Assembly: GCA_029207755.1 (NCBI GenBank)
Contig: JARCOQ010000012.1
Location: forward strand, 4,744,501-4,808,500
DNA length: 64,000 nucleotides
Direction of reading: 5' to 3'
Source: Chamaea fasciata
Lineage: Eukaryota; Chordata; Aves; Passeriformes; Sylviidae
In this document: piece after piece, positions 24,581-38,281 of the stretch
Position numbering within the stretch: the first letter of the stretch is position 1
Layout of the letters: each line of letters starts with the position of its first letter
The notes under the pieces: model-generated
What the model saw: the letters and a program-made list of their open reading frames with translations, nothing else
What the model was told of the DNA's origin: nothing
Databases searched by the model: none
Position numbers and translations under genes: made by a program

Positions 24581-27500
24581 GCAAATAAGATATTCTAAAG
24601 AGAAAGAAGTTTGTTTCTAGATGACCTGTCAGGAGTCCTATATAATGTACTTTTATTCTTAAAGAAGCTGTAGTACCCAACAACTGCTGTTCTGCTGTGT
24701 TATTTTATGTTTACAGAACAAGCATAAGAACAAATGTGAGAATACATTATTCTTTTGCAGATGAGTGGACCTGACTGATAACTCCATCTTTTGCCATCAA
24801 CAGGAAAGAATTATGTATTTTTATTGATATTCATATTATTCATTTCAGAAATATTGTTGAGGGTGAAGGGCTTCCAGGATGGCTGGAATGACCCTTCAAA
24901 ATGTTTGATGTTCTACTCTAGGAAGCAGAAATTTCCTTTGGTGTCTTCTGATGAAAACGTAGACTCTTTGTTCCCTGGTTCTCTGATTCCTGGACTACTC
25001 TCTTCAAAAGAAATTTCAGCTTTTTGTGTTATTTTTAAAACAGGAAGAAACGTTTTTTCTCTGTTTTTGACTTTGTCACTGAAGGCAAAACTTGAAAGAA
25101 CTTTTTAACATAAGCATAAAAACACGAGCATCTGTTTTCCTGGCGAAGAGTGAAATGTCTCAGAGGAAGCTCCATGGCATGACTTGTTTCCATCCACACC
25201 TAAGCCACCAGCACTGGCACTGGGGGGCTGAGGCTGCTCAGACACACTGAGGAGTGGAAAACCTCCCTTGTGGAAACTTCCTCGTGGGAGTGGTGTACAA
25301 AGCTAACTATTTATAAAGTGCTTTTAAAGGAGATTCTTAAATAAAAATCTTTGGTACTTGTGTGCAAGGTCACAGACTGTCTTCTACTTTACAAGGGCCA
25401 GATGCAAATCAACCAAAGAAAATTTTCCTCTGGTGCTCTGATCTTCCTTTCATTTGCATGGGATCTGGCATGCAGTCTGGAAACTAAGCTGAATTTTATG
25501 TCCTCACTATGGCTCCACTGGGGATTTAATTTCTGAAAGTGAGACCATAAGGCCTGCTTAAAGAGGTTAAAAAAAAAAGGGGGGTCAATATGCTGAACAC
25601 TACTGAAGATACGACAGAATGCTTTATCTGTGACACTGCTGGAGGCCACAGGTCTCCCTTGAGACTCCAGTGTCTCCCAAACCTTCACTGAATTCCTCAA
25701 AAGATTTGTTATTATTCTAGAATGACATCTAGTGACATGAATATAAGAATTGCTCTCAGGACCTCTCTTAGGGCTAGAGGCATACATGTGAGGGTTTCAA
25801 AAGGAACAAATAGATAAGAAATGGAAGCATTAGAATGTCCAGAATTGGGCTTCTCTACAGAAATGTCATTATTTGGGAAGACCTTTGATATGGCATCTTA
25901 CATTTTGACCAGCTTTCTTTCCTCCTCCTGTTCACCTTCAGAAGATCTCTAATGGACATAGTAAAAATTACCCTGAGCTGTTAGTTCTGCTTTCATCTTC
26001 AGAGCCATCTGGTTTCTTGAATCCATGTGTGTTGGTTTTTGTACCCAACAGTCAATAGAGACTTTGAAATTACTAATGGTGGAATCAAGGCTCCTAGCAA
26101 CTTTCTGCCATTCTTTTTCTTTTTAAACATTCAACTTTCCTTTTCCGTATGAGCATTTATGCAAGCATTTTAGGGACCATGGATGATCTCTTCTTTATTT
26201 ACCTGCTAATTACTGAATAAGAAACTTCACTCAAATCCTGCTCAGTAAGTGAAAATATGAAATCTCAGCCCTAATTACAACTTTTTATTTGATGGTTTTG
26301 AGGACTCAGCTCAGGTTTAAGTGCTTCATTCTGAAGTCTGCAGGTCAAGACTCCCGTATTTAAGTGTTTTACAGGAAATACTGCTGCTTTTCACAATGCT
26401 GTGACAGATGATCATTGCATACACGGATCAGCTGGACAATAATATCCTCCCTTGTAGATCTGTGCAGCCAGTGCAGAAGTACAGAGTGGAAGGATATAAG
26501 ACATGGAGTCTTTTGTTAACCCAGGAGTTACCTTCTGTTCTTGTTGTGAGACCCAGAGCTAATGATGACTTTCAATGGGCATGAACCACTGGAATCTTAA
26601 TGACTGGAAAACAGAGGGAGGTGGGGCAGTGGAATTATCAAGTGGGACACTATAAACCTTGCATGAATGTTTGGGTTTGTGACAATTTACCCAACCAAGC
26701 TCTTGTTTTGCCTGTGTCACATTCCACTTATGTATTATGCCAACCTTTGTTTCCTTAGGCTAACTTGCTATCTGGAAGTAAACCCTGAATTACCCCCAGT
26801 GTAAAGTTTATACTCATCCACTTGCAGACTGCACTGCTCCTGACAGCAGAGGTGCCATAAAGTATACCCACTTGAAAGGGTAGCACATGGCTAGTTTATT
26901 GACATGCATTCCTGACCTTGCATGATGATTCTCCAGGCATATGGGGGTTTGGGTGACTCTGAAATGGCTTTTGAACTGATTTGGAACCTGGCTTTGGCTA
27001 ACGAATCAGTGGTTCCCCTGGAGTAAACAAAGGGACTCTACTGGTCCCCAACTATTGCTGTGTCACGCCAGGAAATTTCCTTCTGAAGGGTGTCAGCAGT
27101 GCTGCAGGCAGAGGAGGCTGCCAAGTTCGTGCTGACAGATGGGAGTTTACAGAAACCTGGCTGCTGGCAGGCTGCAGCTGGAAGCACAAAGGGGATCGGA
27201 TAGGCAAAGCAGGTGGTTTATGAGCAGGGTTCCATACACAGAAATGTGAGATGCAACCTTTGTTCTTTCAGGAGACATTGTTTTACTAGAGATAAGACGC
27301 TGCATTTCAAAGGCTGCAAGTGCTTACAAACCAAAGGTGAAACAGAAACCTAACTTGGCTACTTGAGCACTGAGAGCCTGACTGTGGTGGGAATGAATGT
27401 TTTATTAGCCTGGGCTTGGTACTACTGTGTTAGTTGTGTGACTGTAAAACTTTAATGAATTTTCATGCAAATTCCCTTAAAACACTGTCCATAAAAGCTT

Positions 27501-30500
27501 CAAGAAATTACCTTCATGCACGACTTCACTTATATTTTGTTGGAGAAAGTATATTACAGCATTTTTTGTAATAGATTTTGAGAAGATTTTTCTCCCCTAG
27601 CAGTTTCCTTGGGGACAAGAGTTCCTCCAGGCATTGGTGGATTGGTGAATATACACTAAAATCCCATTATCTATCCACCCATCTGTCCACGGAAGGTACC
27701 TGTCTCACAAGCTTTTATATTTAGGCATTGCACCATAAGAGTGTGATTTCTTCTCTCAGGAGAAGTATTTGGAGTTTTAATAAGTTATAATGAGCACAGT
27801 GCTCATCTCTGGAAGTGAAAATAGGTGGTGTCTTCTCTTGCTTTTCACAGAGAAGCAAAGAGGAAGTCTGAGCCAGCCCATGCATGTAACAGAAAAGCGC
27901 AGACATATCCTGTGGAATTGAATAAACTTAGATCAAAGGCATTGTATATGAAGATGTAAAGGGAATCCAAATATTTTGAATTATTTGTGTACTTACAAAA
28001 GTACAATTTATTTACTTCTTTTTAACTTAACCAAAAACTTAACCATATAAAAGCTCCATAGCTTGTTGTGTGTTTTGAAGGCTGTGTATCTTCTAGTGGT
28101 AATTGGTACTGGGGTGAGGGGATGAAGAGGGAAAGAAAAAGAATCAGGGAAACATCTGACAAAATTTAATCAGTAAAGTGTAGGTATGAGATAACAGTTT
28201 GTCATTGACCCTGCTGACAGACTACATTCTTGCATCCTTTCTATAAAAAATACTATTTACTGGAGAGGTGCTTCCTAGAGCAGTGCCCCAGCCTGCAGGA
28301 AGCCCCACAATACAGCACAGAAGTAGCAATATCAGGATGTTGTCACAGAACTTGTAAGGTGCCCTGGACCCAGCACCTCAAAACAATTTCAGTGTGTGAA
28401 TTGAAGGTTTGAATAAGGGGAAATTACAGGATGGAATAGAAAAGAATTATTTGAAGTTACCCAACATGTTAATTAATAGTGGAGAAAATGCAGTGAGGTT
28501 TGGATGATATTTTAAAATAATTTTCATGCTAACAGGTTTAATTCAGTTATGCAAAGAGGGAAAAACTTAAATCCATCAAGCCACAATGAGTTTCAGCTTG
28601 CAGACTTGCTGCAGTTTCGCTGCTAAAATCAGAGAAGAGGATGGGTGAGGCCACATTTTGGAGTCAGATGCTAACAGCTGGCCAGATCTGTGATCTTTTA
28701 CCTCTTGATCTTTTCTTAATCCTCCAAGCATACGCTTAGAAGCAACAGCTTTCTATGCCAAAGTGTAACTGCCGATGTTTTCCAAGCCCTGTTTTCCAGC
28801 TCTAATGGTTCTGGTACAGTTAAGCTATATGTTTGACAACACATGACTTTATCATCTGGGAAGGAGCTCTGCACTTGGAATCCAGGGGGAACAAAGTAGA
28901 ATTCAATACTTTCTAAGGGTAATCAAGAGTCTGGTTTTCAGGGCAAATATACCAAGTTACTACTAATTAAAAGAAGAGTCTTTTGTAATAAATTCTTCAA
29001 TGGTCTTGAAAATATTTTTTACAATATGATGCTTTATTCTAACACATTTAAAAGCAACAATTATGTCACAACTTCACCTCACCAGAGATGCAGCCTATGC
29101 TTACAAATCTCTTTAACTGTTACGGGTAATTTCTCTTTTCTGGAGCATTTTATTTGCGCTGTTTACTTTTTAGGTTCTGTCATCGATTAAACAAATCCTA
29201 GGGGATTTTCTGAAACCTTGCTAGAGTCCAACTACTCCATGCACCCTTGTTCTGTTTGTCTAAAACTGCACCAAAGTTGGAACTAAAGTATGTGTGTGGG
29301 AAGGACATATGGCTAGGTAGAAGACAGCATATGCCTTTAGTATGCACTTACCATGCAGTTAGTTTAGAGAGCATCTGTTGTTTGTTTAAACAACTCTTTT
29401 TTTTTTTCTTTTGTTGGGGGAGGGTACAGTCTGTTTAAAGGGGACCAGCAAAAGGAGGGAGGAGAAGGGTTTGTCTGTTTTCTTCATTTTTCCCCCTTCT
29501 GTTTAAGGAAGAATTGCTCTGGCTTGTCTTTTGCCTTAGAAATATCAGGACTTTGAAGCACTATCTTTCATGGTTTTGTTGCAGGCATTTTTGCATCTCT
29601 GAGGCTCTGAGAGTTTTTGTCAGCTTTAAATGAAAGGGGGAGTAGGTGTGGATTGCTAACAAAGAGTGTTTCTCCAAGCCCTCCCAGTGAAATGCATTTA
29701 TATTTCTGTTACCATTGGAACACTCCTGCATAGTTAGGACCCTGTGAGGCTGTTTGGTGCATACAGCTTATTTAACATCTGCATTTGGCATACATTGTGG
29801 TGATCAGTTATTGCAGTCCAGGCTGCGGGTATTTACTTGGAGGGAGCAGATGTTCCTCCTCTTGCCCCTGGGAGCCCCTGTTCTGCAGGCAGCTGCTCCT
29901 GTACCCAGGTGCTGAAAAAGCAGGAGAGGTGTAAGGAGAGAGGTCCATTGTGTCTGTTGTATTCCAGGTGCTGGACTGGCATAGCTGCCCTGAGCTCCCT
30001 GGAGCTGCACCCTTCACTGAGTGGGCACCTACCTGTCTCCAAGAGCCTTTGCTGTCTCAAATTTGCCACCAAGGCTTCCCACCCAAAGCCCTGGCATACT
30101 CAGCAAGTTTTGTGCAGTTCCATGACCTCCCTCCTCTGCATCGTGTTTTAATAGTCATGAGCCTGTAACCAAAATCAGCTATTAAAGAATTTACACAATA
30201 CCTCACACATGAAGTAGGCCAGAACTTGGCAACTGCAGTGGTGTTTTGCTAAGCAAGTACAAATGTAGAGGCAGACTCAATTTTGGCAGGAAAGAATTCC
30301 CAACTCAGTTAATAGGCTTTTTACATGTGAGATCTCTCAGATGTCTCAAATCAACTGGTTTGCCACTTGTCTTTTAATTTCCAAGGAAAAGCATAGCAGG
30401 CAGACCTGGATTTCTCTGGGGCTTATTGTTTAAAGAATTCCCATACTGGAAGGAAAAAGAGGAGACAGGAGGAGAGGGGAGTGTCTTTTGTAATAAGAAT

Positions 30501-31590
30501 TGCAATTACTCAACTGAATACTTTCAGTAGTTTAAGTTGAATTTTTTTAGGGCCTGTTGGTACCATGCAGAACAATGTGTTCATGTAGGAACTTCAGTTC
30601 TAGGTTGGCCCTGGAGTCTCACAGCTGGATAAAAGCCCCACAAGTGTGAGTGCAACTGACTCCATGAAGTCTGGCCCACAAGGACACCTCCAGGTTCCAT
30701 AGCCTTGAGTGGGAGCACGTCAATCAATTAGCTAAAGGAAGACCCATTTTCAAAAGGTTTCACTGCTGTCCCCATTCGTTGTTTATCATTATTACTTTTA
30801 TGCTAAAGTCCCACCAACATGCAGAGTGAATATGTTTCATAACTAAATATGAGAACAATAAACCATGTCTTATTTTTAATGGCAATAAGCACCCCTGAAA
30901 TTTAGCCACTGAGGAGGAGGAATAATTAATAATTCATGGAGGCAGACAGGTTACACAAGGAAGCAGAAAACATTAAAATTTGTTAGAAATCGATGTTTGT
31001 GGCTCTTCCCAAACACTTTCTAGCAGTTGTGTGAGAACTACCACAGCTGCATCAACGATGTCTTCTTTCTTTACAAGTTGCCTTTGCTGCAGAAGTCACA
31101 GGAGGGAGCTCTAAGGTGAGTGCAAAATTACCTGGAAAACGGTACTTGAAGAGGAATCACCAATAGTTCCTCTCAAAATGTCTCGGGATTCTGCAAATAT
31201 CTATCAGGCATCCACTATGGTTCAATGGTGTTATCAATGAGTATAGATGAAAAAATGTGTTTTGTCTACATAGTGCTGAGTGGCTGCAAGGAGGTGGGAA
31301 TAGAGTGTTAGAATCCAAAATGAGTTTGCAGGCTGAGAAAATGTCCACATCTTCCTCTCTCAGAAAAAGTGTCCTTCCATCAGACTTACCCAAAATACTG
31401 TGCAAGTAATGGATGGAAACCATCAACTGGAAAATACTTATTGCAGCTCTACGTGAGGGCTGCAGTGGCTCGCAAGCTGCAAAAGAGTCAGGAATATGTT
31501 TGTCTCACGTAGGATTATATTGCATTAGAAATTGCCTGTTCTTTCTGCCCTTGTCATCATGCATTTGGCCTTGGCTGGAGAGCCGTACAG
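24581..31590. other. Non-coding stretch, no gene seen
   Basis: No known gene or element. The interval 29820-30170 is somewhat GC-richer with overlapping short open frames on both strands but no recognisable product. A 23-base exon-like segment at 31093-31115 has good splice-like edges and is listed separately. Confidence 0.65.
31093..31115 (+). other. Candidate 23-base microexon (splice signals only)
   Basis: A pyrimidine-rich tract ending TTTGCTGCAG (31083-31092) is followed by 23 bases and then an exact consensus donor, AAG|GTGAGT, at 31113-31121. The size is not a multiple of three, so inclusion would shift a coding frame; a non-coding RNA or UTR exon is more plausible. One such match is expected by chance in a window this large. 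Confidence 0.15.
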
Positions 31591-31594
31591 GTGT

Positions 31595-31830
31595 GAACGA
31601 ACTGGAAAGAATCCAGAGGAAAGGAAGGTCAATAAGGAGAGGTGTTGCAAGCATGACTTTGGAGGAATGATTGAATGAAATAGGATTCTCTATTTAAAGA
31701 AGACTGATAGAAGACAGGTATGCAAGTGTGCAAAAGCTGTGAAAAGGAGAATAGAATAATCTATTATCCACATCTGTGAGGCACAGGAAAGGAAATATTG
31801 AGCTTATCTTGTGTCAAACGACTTCTGGCC
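31595..31830 (+). mobile_element. CR1 LINE fragment, old
   Basis: The text from GAACTGGAAAGAATCCAGAGG onward follows the CR1 3' coding end in order: the 'ctggaaagagtccagaggag' block, a diverged middle, then 'tcaagtatgtgaaaggctg' and 'ttctccatatccac' counterparts near 31718-31775. The fragment has many substitutions and small indels and no intact frame. The true 3' end (the CR1 terminal ATTCTATG-like repeat) is missing. A T19 run follows at once at 31834-31852. Confidence 0.7.
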
Positions 31831-31833
31831 CAA

Positions 31834-31852
31834 TTTTTTTTTTTTTTTTTTT
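31834..31852. repeat. Poly-T run, 19 bases
   Basis: Uninterrupted T19 directly after the CR1 fragment. CR1 elements do not end in poly-A, so this is not the CR1 tail. Confidence 0.9.
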
Positions 31853-33675
31853 AAAGTCTGAAATAGTTAAGATTAAAAAAATGCTAATGCACAGGGAGGT
31901 GCTGAAGCTTCATTTTGGACATCTTTAGATAAACATCTGCCAGAAATAACAAGAGTATAATTGAGGGTGCTCTGGGAGTAAGGTTTAGTTCTCTGCGCTA
32001 AATACCTTTTAAAAATTTTTTCTGGCCTTACTTGCCACGATTCTCTGAGTGTTTCAGACTCAGTACAAAGCTTGCTTATTCCTGTTTCTCTTCTTTGTTT
32101 CCCTCTGCATGTCAATGAAAGGCCAGGGTACCAGGTAGGGCCCTGGACACCGCAGTTCTGCTGCACCAATTACGGGCACAGGGAATTTGTTTTGATAAAC
32201 CCATTGTACCTCTGAGACCTACACAACCTGAATTCAGTTTTTGGCAATTTTTCTCCCAGGGAAGACATCTAAATTCCATTACTGGATCCACTGTGCAGTA
32301 ACCACCCTGCCAAACCTGCCTGAGTGCTGATTTGTGTATTTAACTGCAAGAGAGGGATAACCTTTGAAGATGTGTGTGTTTGAACACTGATTTGGCTGTA
32401 TTGAAGGAAAAATGGAGACATGGAAATATATTTAAGCAATGATAAATGGTTACTAGAGGTTTGGTTGAGGTGCTGTAAGGAACAAAAGCAAAATTTATTT
32501 TTGGCAACATTTAACTATTGCATCTGACTATTCTTTACTACTGATCCATATAATAGGCCTTATATTTTAATTTTTTTTTTCTTTGGCAGGAAGAATGCAG
32601 AAACAATTTTAAGTAATTTTATTTATATGCACTCCAAACATATTTGTATACACAGGGAGCTCCAATTGCAGTGTAATTAGAGTAACATGAGAGCCTTAAG
32701 ATCAGGAGTTCAAATTTATATTTGTAAATATTTCACTAACTTCTAAAACACTCTTCAAAGATGTTTATTATCTCCATTTTCTGATTGATGAGGATGTCAT
32801 ACTTCCAAATACAGAGAGGCTTTCCTTCATATACAAGACCTTTATTACTTGAATGTTTGGATGATCATAGCTATTAAGCTAATTGAAGCAAGAAACTAAA
32901 ATATGTGGATTGGAGAAGAAAAAAAGGTCGGGAGCCTGCATACATCTTTCCATTGCATCTAGAAATAATCTACAATATTATTATTTTTACCGAACACTAA
33001 TAGCTGCTCATGTAAAAAACAAAATGAGACATATGAGCAGTATGACTGTGTATTTATTTTGCAGGAAAGATTTGGGAACTGGGGAGATGGTGCTGACTTT
33101 CAGATCCTTTAAAAAGCCCTTCATTTGTTTTATAAAGTGTATTACAACATCAATCCATCCATGCTGTCCAAAGAAAATTTTGTTCTATGTGATCAAGTTT
33201 CTTATTGGCATGTAATGCTAGAAGTGATGTACATGCAACAGCTTCATCTATTGATTCACATATTGCCAATAGTTAAGGCACAGTTTAGTCTGGATATTGT
33301 CTGTTCTGTTCCTTTCAGGAAAAACTCTTTTGGATTAGTTGCTATTTTGGGAAATAACCCCCTTAGAGAATGTTGGCAAATATCTATCCATCCAAGACAA
33401 ATGTGGAAACACAAGGGATTTTTGGCAAAAACAGATGAGAAGTAACATTTCTTGAATTATATGATCTCAAAATCTGTTTTTACAGTCTTTACCTAAGTAA
33501 GGCACCATCAGCCTTAGCAGAAATTTCCGTAGTGATGTCTAAGAGGAAGGTTTCCTATTTCACTTTTTCATTCTTCAGTAGATTGCGGAGAATATTTTTT
33601 GATTAACTGAGCACTGAGAATGGTTCAGCTTTATACCAAATCAACCCTTTAAGATTACCCACTTTAGGATAACAG

Positions 33676-33799
33676 GTAAGGATTAGGGTTTGGGGACTGA
33701 AGGCCTTCAGAATTCCACTAACTTCTGCGCAGCCAGAGAGCTCCACCACGAGTGTGAGTGTTCTGCCCAGCTGGGAGTAGGGGTTAGGGCTGGGGACTG
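33676..33799. repeat. Direct repeat pair, about 23 bp, spaced about 100 bp
   Basis: The units at 33676-33699 and 33777-33799 share GTARGGRTTAGGG...GGGGACTG with a few substitutions and one indel. Each contains a single TTAGGG. The flanks differ, so this is an isolated short duplication or a chance G-rich similarity. Confidence 0.45.
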
Positions 33800-34855
33800 C
33801 CTGGATTTCCTGTGCAGCCATGCCCTGCCTGCCTGGAGACCTGGAATGAGAGCGGGTTTAGAGATGGAGCTGTAGCTCAGTGCATGTGTGGGCTCAGAGG
33901 GACTGAGTTCACGACTTAAAGGGGAAGTTTCCATTTATAATGAATAAATACCTTATTCCAGTGTATTTTTAAGGCACTCTATTTGCAAATACTGTAGAAG
34001 GTCAATGTTGTTGAGGTGCCTTGTAGCAGAAAATTCATAACATCGTTCTTCAGGGAATGATGGGCTACACCTGGTATAATCCTTGGTAACTGCTGTCATC
34101 TGAAAGGAGCCTCAGTTGACCCAATTTAGTTTTAATAGTAAGCCTTTTTTTGGCTAATTTGCAATTTGTTTCTTCTGATGTTTTAAGTATAGAATTTCAT
34201 TTTCATGAGCTGCTGGAGAACAGATAAACTGAAATCATTTTATCATTGGGGGATAGTTAATCCATCTGCTAGTTTATTCCCCAATTCAGACATATTGTCA
34301 ATTGGGTAACCCTTTCAGCAGGGAAAGGAAGAAGACGAAATAGTCTCTTTTGCTCCATGGAGACTTTCTAAAGCTGTAAAGAAAAGAAGGCAGAAGGCAT
34401 GTGTTTCATAACACCACTGGTATCACATACATGAGGGATGAATTCTTCACACAGCTGAGGAGCTGAAAGAAACATCCTTGGAATAAATATGTCATCTCTG
34501 TTGAGATGACTAAGATGGGGTGGGACAGAGATTATTTTACTTGCAGCTAGGATTAGGTTTGTGGTTTCTAGAAAAGATGATTTTCTTCTGAGGCTGCCTC
34601 CCTGCTATGGGAGAAATGAAGTTGATTCTGGGTGTGAAAGCAATGGCAGTGGCTGCAGAGGCTGAGGGCTCTTCCCTCACGTGTGGGAGGCTGGGCACCA
34701 GCACTTCCATTTCTCCCTCCACATGCTTGGGCTGCTTGGGATGGCTGAGGAGAGAGAATGGCTTTGCTGCAGTGAGGTCCCAAGAGAGACAGGATGAAGC
34801 TGCATCTTTAGAACTGGGTCTTCACTTGCTCTTTGGAGATAGCTTTTTTGTCTCC

Positions 34856-34875
34856 TTTTTTTTTTTTTTTTTTTT
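34856..34875. repeat. Poly-T run, 20 bases
   Basis: Uninterrupted T20. No recognisable retrocopy body lies on either side. Confidence 0.9.
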
Positions 34876-36057
34876 CCCGTTCTTGTAGGCACATTTCTAA
34901 AATTCCTAAGGAAGGAGACGTTTTTTTCCTCACCTGTTGAAGACTGTTTTTACCCTTCCTACCTGTGGAAGTAGTTCTAGAAATTACTCAGATACTCATT
35001 GGGTCCATGATTATTTTTCCTATTCTGAGCCATAAATATGTCTTTATTCTGAGACAATAGTCCTTAACCATAAATACTTTTCTAGCAGCCGTGCATAAAG
35101 TTGAATAAATGTTAGCAAACCGTGTTTCAAAGACATGGTCAGGGCCACGGCTTCAAAAGGACCTGAGGATGCATTGCTGTAGCTTCTGTGATGTGGGTTT
35201 AGCAGCAAGAAACAAGTGACTGAATGTGAAACAGCACAGGCCACAGTTCTTGCAGTGTGTAATCTAATGTGAAAATCCAAGGAACTGGGACTCACCCAGC
35301 ACACAGAAAGGTTTAATGGGACTTCAGGGAACAGTGGACTTGAAACAGTGCTGGTTTTACTGAAATCTGAGTCTGTGCTGGGGGTGGGGTAGTAGCTGCT
35401 ATACTACCACCACTAAATTGCTGTTTACTGCTTTATGGAATTCTCTGCAGTTCCTGCTTCTCCCCATGTTTTATTAATCAAAGTGAGGAACTGGGCTGTA
35501 AGTCACAGAGTGTTCCTTCTGTACCACTTGTTTGGGTACGGAGGAGGGATTCTCTGTGTTTTCCACAGGGCTGACAGAGTTTCTGTCCCTTTCTTGTTCC
35601 CTTCCCCAGCCTCCATTCATTTTATTGTGGGAAAAAACCACCTGTGGGTGGAGAGACTAGAAAGGGATTTAGTGTTTCAAATGTCTTTGACTCAGAGATG
35701 TGCGCATTATCTATTGCTCTTCCTGTCTGTCTGTCTTGTTTAATAAATTTGTCCTTCCTTGCAAAGGAGACTTTGATAAGAGGACATTATGTCCTCGGCT
35801 GATCACTTGCTGTCAATGACTATAAAGGAGCTTTCTTCAGCTCATTCTACGTTAAATGGTGACTTCTAAGAAATTGTTACCTTGTTTCTTACTAGAAATG
35901 CTTCTTGAATCAGTCTATTTTTTTGTCTCTTAAATGCAAATCTCCTACTGTGTTCTTAGCACTTTGCATTATATGACACTTTTCATCTGAGGCTTTCAAA
36001 TTGCAGTGTGTTATAATTTCCTTGGAAGTATGAATATTTTACCTGAGATACGAGTCC

Positions 36058-36339
36058 TGAAAGGAGGTTGTAGTGAACTGGATGTCAGCTTATTTTCCCA
36101 ATAACTAGCAACAGGACAAGAAAATTGTCTCAAATTGCACCAGGGGAAGTTTAGATTGGATATTGGGAAAAATTTCTTTCCAAGAAGGGTTGTCAAGCAC
36201 TGAACAGGCTGCCCAGGGAAGTGGTGGAGTCACCATCCCTGGAAATATTTAAAAGACATGTAGATGTGACATTCAGTGGTATGGTTTCGAGGTGGACTCC
36301 ATGGTCTTAGAGCTTTCTTCCAACCTAAGTGATTCTGTG
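36058..36339 (+). mobile_element. CR1 LINE 3' end, well preserved
   Basis: A clear avian CR1 3' terminal segment. In order it shows the AAAGGAGGTTGTAGTGA block, 'acaagaaaattgtctcaaattgcaccagggga', the AGTTTAGATTGGATATTGGG block, GGCTGCCCAGGGAAGTGGTGG, GAGTCACCATCCCTGGA and the terminal CTTCCAACCTAAGTGATTCTGTG. A piece just before the end is deleted compared with full-length elements. It is the best evidence that the window is avian. It is a 5'-truncated insertion, as most CR1 copies are, with no coding capacity. Confidence 0.93.
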
Positions 36340-38281
36340 TTTTTAATTAGACTAAACAAACAGTAACAAAGTCATGGCCCTGAGTCTGCAAGCTGATCCC
36401 ACTGATTCAACCCAGCTCTCTCATGAATTCTTTGTGAAACAGAGTCTAACTTCAGATGCCTTTCTTCTGGAAACGAAGGAGTTCAGCTGCACCACATGAT
36501 TAGTTTTTCAAGCAAATAACTTTTTTGCTATCAATGGAGAGAGCCCAGGAGGAATGACCTGCAGGTGTGGAGGAAAATTTAACTTCCCAACCATGCAGTA
36601 CTAACTCTTTGTTCTGCTGATGCAGGATTAGAGCTCAATGGGAAAGAAAAAGATCAATGACATTTAAGGCTTTGTCTTTACTGGGGTAGGATTTTTATGT
36701 TCTCAGCATCCATAACTGGGACCAGATTTTTCAGTACTACCCTGCTCCCACTAGATCCTTAAGTACATACTTGACATTAAAAACAGCTCAACACCAAATG
36801 TAGTGAATACCTGAAAATCCATCCACTTATTTGTATAATTAAGTTCTCTTTGCAGAAATATAGCTTTGTATTTTCTAACACAGTCTTAATAACCCAAAAT
36901 AACACACAAAACGTGTAGTGTGGGTGATAGTTCTTTGAACCTAAAATAGTGGCAATTAACAGTGTCTGCTCACTGTTGTGGAAATTCCATTAGCAAAAAT
37001 CCCAAAATAAACTCAACTGAAGTAAGCAAACTGGTTAGGACAGAATTAGAAATTGCTCAAAATGTTTCACAAGATGTTATAGAAACCTAAAGAAAAAAAA
37101 TTAAATAAATTCAACACTTAGAACATTCTTTTGTCATTACTTCATATTTCTGATTGCCGGGATTTGGACAGGTCTGAATATATGACCTTAAATATTAAGA
37201 TTTTATCCCCTAGTTCTCTATCTCCTAACAAAGTAACTTGCTAAACAAAGGCTGGAGTGTTTTTTGCTTTGGCCAAAAGAAAAAAAACTGTCTATGAGTG
37301 TCTTAGAAAAGATCTGTTAAAGTGCTTGCATTTGGCAAGTATACATGTATATATATAATATTTGAGGGAGATTAATTTAGTGAATCATAACTCATAACAT
37401 GGCCATCACTCTGAGGTCCCATTAATACAATTCTTGATTTAAAACCATAATTATCCAAGCAAATTTTAACCCTTTGATGCTTTCTGGTCCCCATAGCTTC
37501 GAATTCCTGTGGACCCAAGTGAGTGCTGTAGAAGTTTGCCCTCCAGCCTCTCTCTGAGTGCTGAAGAGGTGAGACTCCCCTGGAAGCATTGCTGACATGG
37601 CACCTGGATCTCCTGACCAGGCAAACCTCCTGCTTTGCAAATATCACTTGTTTCACCCGAGCAGGAGAGGTTGCAGCAGTGCAATTACACGGTTTATCTT
37701 AGCTGAGGGAGCTGAGAGGCCTTGAAGAATACTTTGCCAAGCTGATATACAAGCCCAGTGATCACCAGCGCTGTGGAAACAGCCTGGTTGGATGCTACAA
37801 ATGGATTGACACGCCTCCACTGCTTGTGTGATTCTTTACGTGATGAAGGACAGTTTATTTTGAGTTTTGTGTTCCAGTGAAAAAGTCCATTAGTTAATTT
37901 TCCATTTTGAGGGACTCAGAAGTTGCGGGGATTTTTGCTTTTTTGCTTTGTCTTGTTTTAAAGATATAACGAGGTCTTTTACACTGGAAGCCTGCAGCAA
38001 TCCTGTTATGCTGTGATTAATGCCACTGTATAATTCTGACAAGCTGAAGCCCTCCCAGGGTGCTCATTCATCATGGATCTCTCTATAGCTCTTATTTATT
38101 TATTGAACAACATGTAAGCACAGTTCCCTTTTTTGTTTAATGTATCAGCATTTCAGTGTATGTGGACTTCAAGGTTTCAGTTTTGTTGACAATAATGAGA
38201 TCATCCAGACAATTATTGTTTGATTTTCACTTCACTAGTGAGGAAGATTAAAGAAGAGTTAAGGAGCTTTGTCTGTTTCCT
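36340..38281. other. Non-coding stretch, no gene seen
   Basis: No gene seen. The part from about 37960 to 38260 is free of repeats and rich in homeobox-like and SOX-like words, including ACAATTATTGT at 38209-38219 (ACAAT and ATTGT around one base, an inverted SOX-type pair). It is a candidate conserved element, not a demonstrated one. Confidence 0.6.

Larger units (their letters stand above)
31853..36057. other. Non-coding stretch, no gene seen
   Basis: No gene seen. It includes a diverged direct repeat at 33676-33799, a T20 run at 34856-34875 and a weak tRNA-like word at 33873 that I rejected. The rest is plain AT-rich DNA. Confidence 0.65.

Noticed and set aside
25389..25787. 132-codon minus-strand open frame
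   Set aside because: No domain or known relative; ordinary chance frame.
33873..33915. tRNA-like words (TAGCTCAGTG followed by GAGTTCACGAC)
   Set aside because: The A-box resemblance is fair but the B-box is poor, the spacing is too short, and no cloverleaf or acceptor stem can be drawn. Not a tRNA gene, and too weak to call a tRNA-derived SINE.
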